Assembly (NCBI GenBank): GCA_013816585.1
Contig: JACDEE010000011.1
Coordinates: 1-64,000 of the forward strand
Direction of reading: 5' to 3'
Origin: Sphingosinicella sp.
GTDB lineage: Bacteria; Pseudomonadota; Alphaproteobacteria; Sphingomonadales; Sphingomonadaceae
Length of the DNA stretch: 64,000 bases
Shown piece after piece: positions 60,497-64,000 of the stretch; the stretch's first letter is position 1; every line of letters begins with the position of its first letter. The position numbers were made by a program, and so were the translations under genes. The notes under the pieces are model-generated. The model saw nothing but the letters and a program-made list of their open reading frames with translations, was not told the origin of the DNA and searched no databases.

Positions 60497-61003
60497 ATGT
60501 TTAAACTGATGCCCCTTATCGCGGTGGCCGCGCTGGCGATCGTGGCGCAGCCCGCGCCCGCTCAAGCCGCGCTTGGCCCCGATGCGGCATCGTGCCGGCC
60601 GGGGGCCCGAGGTCCGGCCATCCTCGTGAACATATCGGGATTCAAGAACCGGGCAGGCCGGCTGCGGGTACAGCTTTACGGCGGCAATCCCGGTGACTTT
60701 CTCGCCAAGGGCAAGAAATTGAAGCGGATCGATATTCCGGTCGCCCGGTCTGGCAACATGCCCGTCTGCGTCGCCGTGCCCCGTCCCGGCAATTACGCCA
60801 TTGCCGTCCGGCACGATGCCGATGCCAACGGTAAATCCGGCTGGAGCGACGGCGGCGGATTTTCGCGCAATCCTAAAATCTCGCTGCTGGACCTGAAGCC
60901 CAAGCATAACGAAGTGGTGATCCCGGTCGGCAACGGCGTGAAGCCGGTCGACGTGGTGCTCAATTATCGCCGGGGGCTGGCCATCGGACCGGTCAGGAAC
61001 TGA
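60497..61003 (+). CDS. DUF2141 exported protein
   Basis: A 168-residue protein with a signal peptide (MFKLMPLIAVAALAIVAQPA) and a DUF2141 domain: ILVNISGFKNRAGRLRVQLY, then RPGNYAIAVRHDADANGKSG and NPKISLLDLKPKH. The Asp-rich DADANGK loop could bind calcium. Function unknown. The ATG at 60497 is used because it puts the signal sequence first. The frame extends to 60440. It is followed at 2 bases by the lipid-kinase gene. Confidence 0.82.
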   Translation: MFKLMPLIAVAALAIVAQPAPAQAALGPDAASCRPGARGPAILVNISGFKNRAGRLRVQLYGGNPGDFLAKGKKLKRIDIPVARSGNMPVCVAVPRPGNYAIAVRHDADANGKSGWSDGGGFSRNPKISLLDLKPKHNEVVIPVGNGVKPVDVVLNYRRGLAIGPVRN

Positions 61004-61005
61004 TC

Positions 61006-61980
61006 ATGGCCCGGGTGGCGCTCCTCTCCAACCCACGTTCAACCGGAAACAGGGCGCTGCTTCCGGAAATACGGAGCTTTTGCGCCGAGCATAAGGACAT
61101 TTTCCACTATGAGGTGGAGCATGTCGACCAGATCGGAACGGCGCTGAAGACGATCGCCCGGGTGAAGCCCAAGGTCCTGGTCATCAATGGCGGTGACGGT
61201 ACGGTGCAGGCCGCGCTGACCGAACTCTATCACGGCGGCCATTTCGGATCGCAGACCCCGCCCGTCGCGGTTCTGCCGAACGGCAAGACCAACCTTATCG
61301 CGCTCGATCTGGGCGCGACCGGCGACCCCATGGTGGCGTTGAAACGGGTGATGGAAATCGCCGAAGCGGACATGGCGCCGCATATCGTGTCGCGCGAACT
61401 GATCGCGCTGACCGATGGAAGCCTGATGGCAAGGCCGGTGCTTGGCATGTTCCTTGGCGGCGCGGGCTTAGCCGATACGATGCTGTTCTGCCGTTACAAA
61501 ATCTATCCGCTGGGCCTTCCCAATAGCCTCAGCCATTTTCTGACGCTCCTAGCTGCCCTATTTTCGATCCTGTTCGGCGTACGCGCCGCCTTCCTTCCGC
61601 CCATGCCGTCGCCTGTGAAGGTATCGGTGCTTCGGCATGGCCAGTTCCAGGGGCACTTCGCCCTGCTGATGGTGACGACGCTGGAACGGCTGCTGCTCAA
61701 CACGGATCTCACCAAGACGGGGATGCGCCCTGGCGCGCTTCAATTGATGGTGATCGAGCAGCGCCCCATGGTGCTGGTCCGCGTGCTGATCGCGGCCGTT
61801 CGGGGCAGGCTTGGTCGCGGCAAGGTTTCCGGGCTGCATCTGGAACGCGGCGACGAAATCCGCATTGAGGGCGATCGTTCGAGCGTGATCCTGGATGGCG
61901 AATTGTTCCAGGCGAATTCCGGCCGGCCGATCGTGCTCAAGCACACTTCCCCGGTGCCCTTCCTGCGCCTGGCCGTCTGA
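61006..61980 (+). CDS. Diacylglycerol/sphingosine kinase family lipid kinase
   Basis: A 324-residue protein with the DAGK catalytic signature VLVINGGDGTVQAALTELY and the following AVLPNGKTNLIALDLGATGD block (GxxN/D-type). The C-terminal half is beta-rich (RIEGDRSSVILDGELFQANS). Family members phosphorylate diacylglycerol, sphingosine or ceramide. In sphingolipid-making bacteria ceramide-type substrates are possible, but sequence does not decide. It starts 2 bases after the DUF2141 stop and is followed by a Tam41-like gene, suggesting linked lipid metabolism. Confidence 0.85.
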   Translation: MARVALLSNPRSTGNRALLPEIRSFCAEHKDIFHYEVEHVDQIGTALKTIARVKPKVLVINGGDGTVQAALTELYHGGHFGSQTPPVAVLPNGKTNLIALDLGATGDPMVALKRVMEIAEADMAPHIVSRELIALTDGSLMARPVLGMFLGGAGLADTMLFCRYKIYPLGLPNSLSHFLTLLAALFSILFGVRAAFLPPMPSPVKVSVLRHGQFQGHFALLMVTTLERLLLNTDLTKTGMRPGALQLMVIEQRPMVLVRVLIAAVRGRLGRGKVSGLHLERGDEIRIEGDRSSVILDGELFQANSGRPIVLKHTSPVPFLRLAV

Positions 61981-62019
61981 AATCCCTGCGCAACCTTGGC
62001 TCAAGGAAAATCAAGGCGC

Positions 62020-62916
62020 ATGATCTCTCTTCATAGCCTGGTCGAAGCTGAACTGGCGGAGCCGGTAGACCCGCGGGTTAGCCGGATGGCTGACGCCATC
62101 GCGGCCGAATATCCCGCCGCCGCGCGCGCTGTGCTGTTCTATGGCTCTTGCCTCCGGACTTCCGATCTCGACGGGCTGATGCTCGATTTCTACCTGATCG
62201 TTTCCGATTATAGCAGCGCGTACGGAAAAAGCTGGATGGCGACCGCCAACCGCCTGATCCCGCCCAATGTCTTTCCCTTCCAGCATGACGGCCTTGCCGC
62301 CAAATATGCGGTGCTGAGCCAGGCGGACCTCGCCCGCGAATGCGGCCCGGAAGCGCGCAGTGTTTCCGTCTGGGCCCGTTTTGCGCAGCCCGCTCGTCTG
62401 GTCTGGTCGTCCGACCCAAAGGCTGCCGATCAGGTAGCCGAGGCCGTCGCCAAGGCCGCGCCGACCTTGTTCCGGCTGACCTTGCCGATGATGGACAAAA
62501 GCGAGCCTGCGCCGCTCGAAACCTGGAAAGCGGGCTTTGCGCTCACCTATGGCGCGGAACTCCGCGCCGAACGGACCGACCGCTCGTCCAATATCGTCAA
62601 TGCCGATCCCGAGCGCTACGATCGTTTCGGGCGGGTCACGCTGGACCTGCTGGCGTCAGGGGATAAGAAGCCACTGGCGGCGCCGGGAGAGATGGCGCGG
62701 CTCTGGCGGCGGATGCAGCGCAAGGGCAAATTGCTGTCGGTCTTGCGGCTGGCCAAGGCGAGCGGCACGTTCGCCGGCGGGATCGATTATATCGCGTGGA
62801 AGATCAACCGCCACGCCGGAACCGAAATCAGCATAAAGCCCTGGCAACGTCGCTGGCCGTTGATCGGGGCGATCACTCTGCTGCCGCTGTTGCTGAAACG
62901 GGGCGCGATCCGCTAG
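62020..62916 (+). CDS. Tam41-like nucleotidyltransferase candidate (CDP-lipid synthesis?)
   Basis: A 298-residue protein. RAVLFYGSCLRTSDLDGLML followed by DFYLIVSDYSSAYGKSWMAT resembles a nucleotidyltransferase fold (G-S with downstream Asp pair) and in particular the YGSGV...LDFxxxV pattern of Tam41-type CDP-diacylglycerol synthases. A second conserved-looking block is APLETWKAGFALTYGAELRA. Position beside a lipid kinase fits. The similarity is from memory of motifs. It overlaps the convergent kinase gene by 44 bases. ATG 62020 has AAGG upstream, and TTG 61996 is possible. Confidence 0.5.
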   Translation: MISLHSLVEAELAEPVDPRVSRMADAIAAEYPAAARAVLFYGSCLRTSDLDGLMLDFYLIVSDYSSAYGKSWMATANRLIPPNVFPFQHDGLAAKYAVLSQADLARECGPEARSVSVWARFAQPARLVWSSDPKAADQVAEAVAKAAPTLFRLTLPMMDKSEPAPLETWKAGFALTYGAELRAERTDRSSNIVNADPERYDRFGRVTLDLLASGDKKPLAAPGEMARLWRRMQRKGKLLSVLRLAKASGTFAGGIDYIAWKINRHAGTEISIKPWQRRWPLIGAITLLPLLLKRGAIR

Positions 62917-64000
62917 CGCGAGGAGCGACGGCGCCGGACACCGCGTCGGCGAGTGCCGCCACCGTGAACGGCTTCCTCAACATGGCATAGCCGGCAAGGT
63001 CCGTCGCCTCACCCGCTTCACCGACATATCCGGTGACGAACAATATTCCGACATTCGGATAATCTTCGGCCAGATGCCGGACCAGTTCGGGACCGGTCAT
63101 TTCCGGCATCATCACATCGGTAATGACGAGTTCTATGCCCGCGCTGCGCTTCATTATTTCGAGAGCTTGCTTGCCGCTTTCGCATGCGATCGTCCGATAA
63201 CCGAGCTCCTCCAGTGAACTGACGGTGGACCGGCTGACCCGGGGGTCGTCCTCCACGACCAGGATGAAGGTGCCGGCCGGGGCCGGTGCGACTTCTACAG
63301 AATGGATCGGCCGGCCGTGCTTCTCGGCGGCCTGTGCCGCGGCTTCTCCCGAACGTGGCAGATAAAGCGAAACCGTCGTTCCCGCATTCATCCTGGAATC
63401 GAGTGTAACATCGCCGCCCGACTGGCGGGCAAAGCCGAACAACTGGCTGAGCCCCAGCCCGGTGCCCTTGCCGACCGGCTTGGTGGTGAAGAAAGGTTCG
63501 AAGACCTTTTCAAGATGCTCGGGGGCGATACCGGTTCCAGTGTCGGATACGCTGATGCGGACATATTCTCCCGCTTCCAGCTGCCCCGTCTCGCCAGCCG
63601 CAAGTCCGACATTGTCGATGGAGATGCCAAGCTCTCCACTCCCATGCATCGCGTCGCGTGCATTGACCGCAAGATTGAGCACCGCATTTTCCAGCTGGTT
63701 CGGATCCGCCCAGACATGCCAGTTTTCGTCCGGAAAGCGCGTGTTGACCTGGATCCGCTCGCCGATCGTACGATCGATCAGGTCCAGCATGCCGCTCACC
63801 AGTGCGGCGGGCGCGACTCCTTCCGGCTGCAGGGGCTCGGAACGGGCAAAAGCCAGCAGGCGGCGCGTCAGCGCGGCGGCTCGGGTAGCGCCCTCCATCG
63901 CATTTTCGATATGATCTTCCGCTTCCTTGCGCGAAATGCCCAGTTTTCGCCGTGCGAGATCGAGGCCGCCGACCACCACCGCCAGCATATTGTTGAAATC
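62873..64000 (-). CDS. Hybrid histidine kinase, N-terminus cut by window end
   Basis: About 376 residues are visible. The last bases of the window encode DFNNMLAVVVGGLDLA, the end of an HDFNN-type HisKA box, so the sensor and the phosphosite His lie outside. The ATPase domain shows NQLENAVLNLAVNARDAM, SVSDTGTGI and FEPFFTTKPVGKGTGLGLSQ. A C-terminal receiver has ILVVEDDPRVSRS, ITDVMMPEMTG and MLRKPFTVAAL. It is the PAS-type hybrid kinase common in alphaproteobacteria. Its end overlaps the convergent gene. Confidence 0.9.
   Translation of the reverse strand, partial: DFNNMLAVVVGGLDLARRKLGISRKEAEDHIENAMEGATRAAALTRRLLAFARSEPLQPEGVAPAALVSGMLDLIDRTIGERIQVNTRFPDENWHVWADPNQLENAVLNLAVNARDAMHGSGELGISIDNVGLAAGETGQLEAGEYVRISVSDTGTGIAPEHLEKVFEPFFTTKPVGKGTGLGLSQLFGFARQSGGDVTLDSRMNAGTTVSLYLPRSGEAAAQAAEKHGRPIHSVEVAPAPAGTFILVVEDDPRVSRSTVSSLEELGYRTIACESGKQALEIMKRSAGIELVITDVMMPEMTGPELVRHLAEDYPNVGILFVTGYVGEAGEATDLAGYAMLRKPFTVAALADAVSGAVAPRASGSRPVSATAAAE

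Noticed and set aside
1-64000. CRISPR arrays, insertion sequences and rRNA genes
   Set aside because: No regularly spaced short repeats, no transposase-like protein other than the serine recombinase, and no rRNA-like sequence were noticed on reading.

Overview
The window reads as chromosomal DNA of a sphingomonad-type alphaproteobacterium carrying an integrated conjugative element. The assignment rests on high G+C throughout, a large TonB-dependent receptor, the purS-purQ arrangement, LptF/LptG, a DgcN/DgcA pair, many ATGA-coupled operons, and a Trb/RlxS conjugation module of the sort common in Sphingomonadaceae. It is inferred from gene content, not from a marker gene such as 16S rRNA.

Region 1 (1 to about 27.8 kb) is the right-hand part of an integrative and conjugative element (ICE). 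On the minus strand, read from high to low coordinates, it has an AlpA-like HTH protein, a DUF2840 protein, a TraF peptidase, a DUF736 protein, a lytic transglycosylase, a candidate oriT, the relaxase, the TraG coupling protein, a CopG-type protein, and trbB-C-D-E-J-K-L. TrbL is cut by the window start, and trbF/G/I should lie outside. A DUF6499/DUF2285 gene is split by a frame change at a run of five C. A XRE repressor-like gene has a large inverted repeat just in front of it. Next come two genes, DUF932 and a ParB-N protein, that share the same structured leader of about 205 bp and similar 3' hairpins.

The main cargo (20.2 to 25.1 kb) is a compact set of five co-directional genes: a small 84-aa protein, a GHKL (MORC/MutL-like) ATPase, two proteins I cannot assign (272 and 244 aa), and a C5-cytosine DNA methyltransferase. 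Palindromes sit next to or within both promoters. I read it as a candidate restriction-modification or defence system with no visible nuclease or helicase. The ICE ends with a large serine recombinase whose last codons lie inside a copy of the 3' half of tRNA-Arg(UCU). The intact tRNA gene stands 1.2 kb further right, and the interval holds a secreted methyltransferase-like gene.

Region 2 (29 to 38 kb) is ordinary chromosome: a YhhQ-type transporter, small membrane proteins, purQ/purS, an ErpA-type protein, exonuclease III, a CHASE3 hybrid kinase with a response regulator, a GNAT protein and an MgtC gene broken by an in-frame TAG.

Region 3 (38 to 54 kb) looks devoted to cell-wall fragments and D-amino acids. 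It has a Tat-exported penicillin-acylase family enzyme, a TonB receptor, an AmpG-like permease coupled to a serine hydrolase, and a translationally coupled operon of DgcN, DgcA, an N-acyl-D-amino-acid deacylase, a dicarboxylate/amino-acid symporter and a PBP4-type DacB, preceded by a LysR regulator.

Region 4 (54 to 64 kb) concerns the envelope: a LysE exporter, an L,D-transpeptidase, a fatty acid hydroxylase family protein, the coupled lptF-lptG-flippase operon, a DUF2141 protein, a diacylglycerol-kinase family protein followed by a Tam41-like nucleotidyltransferase candidate, and a hybrid histidine kinase cut by the window end.
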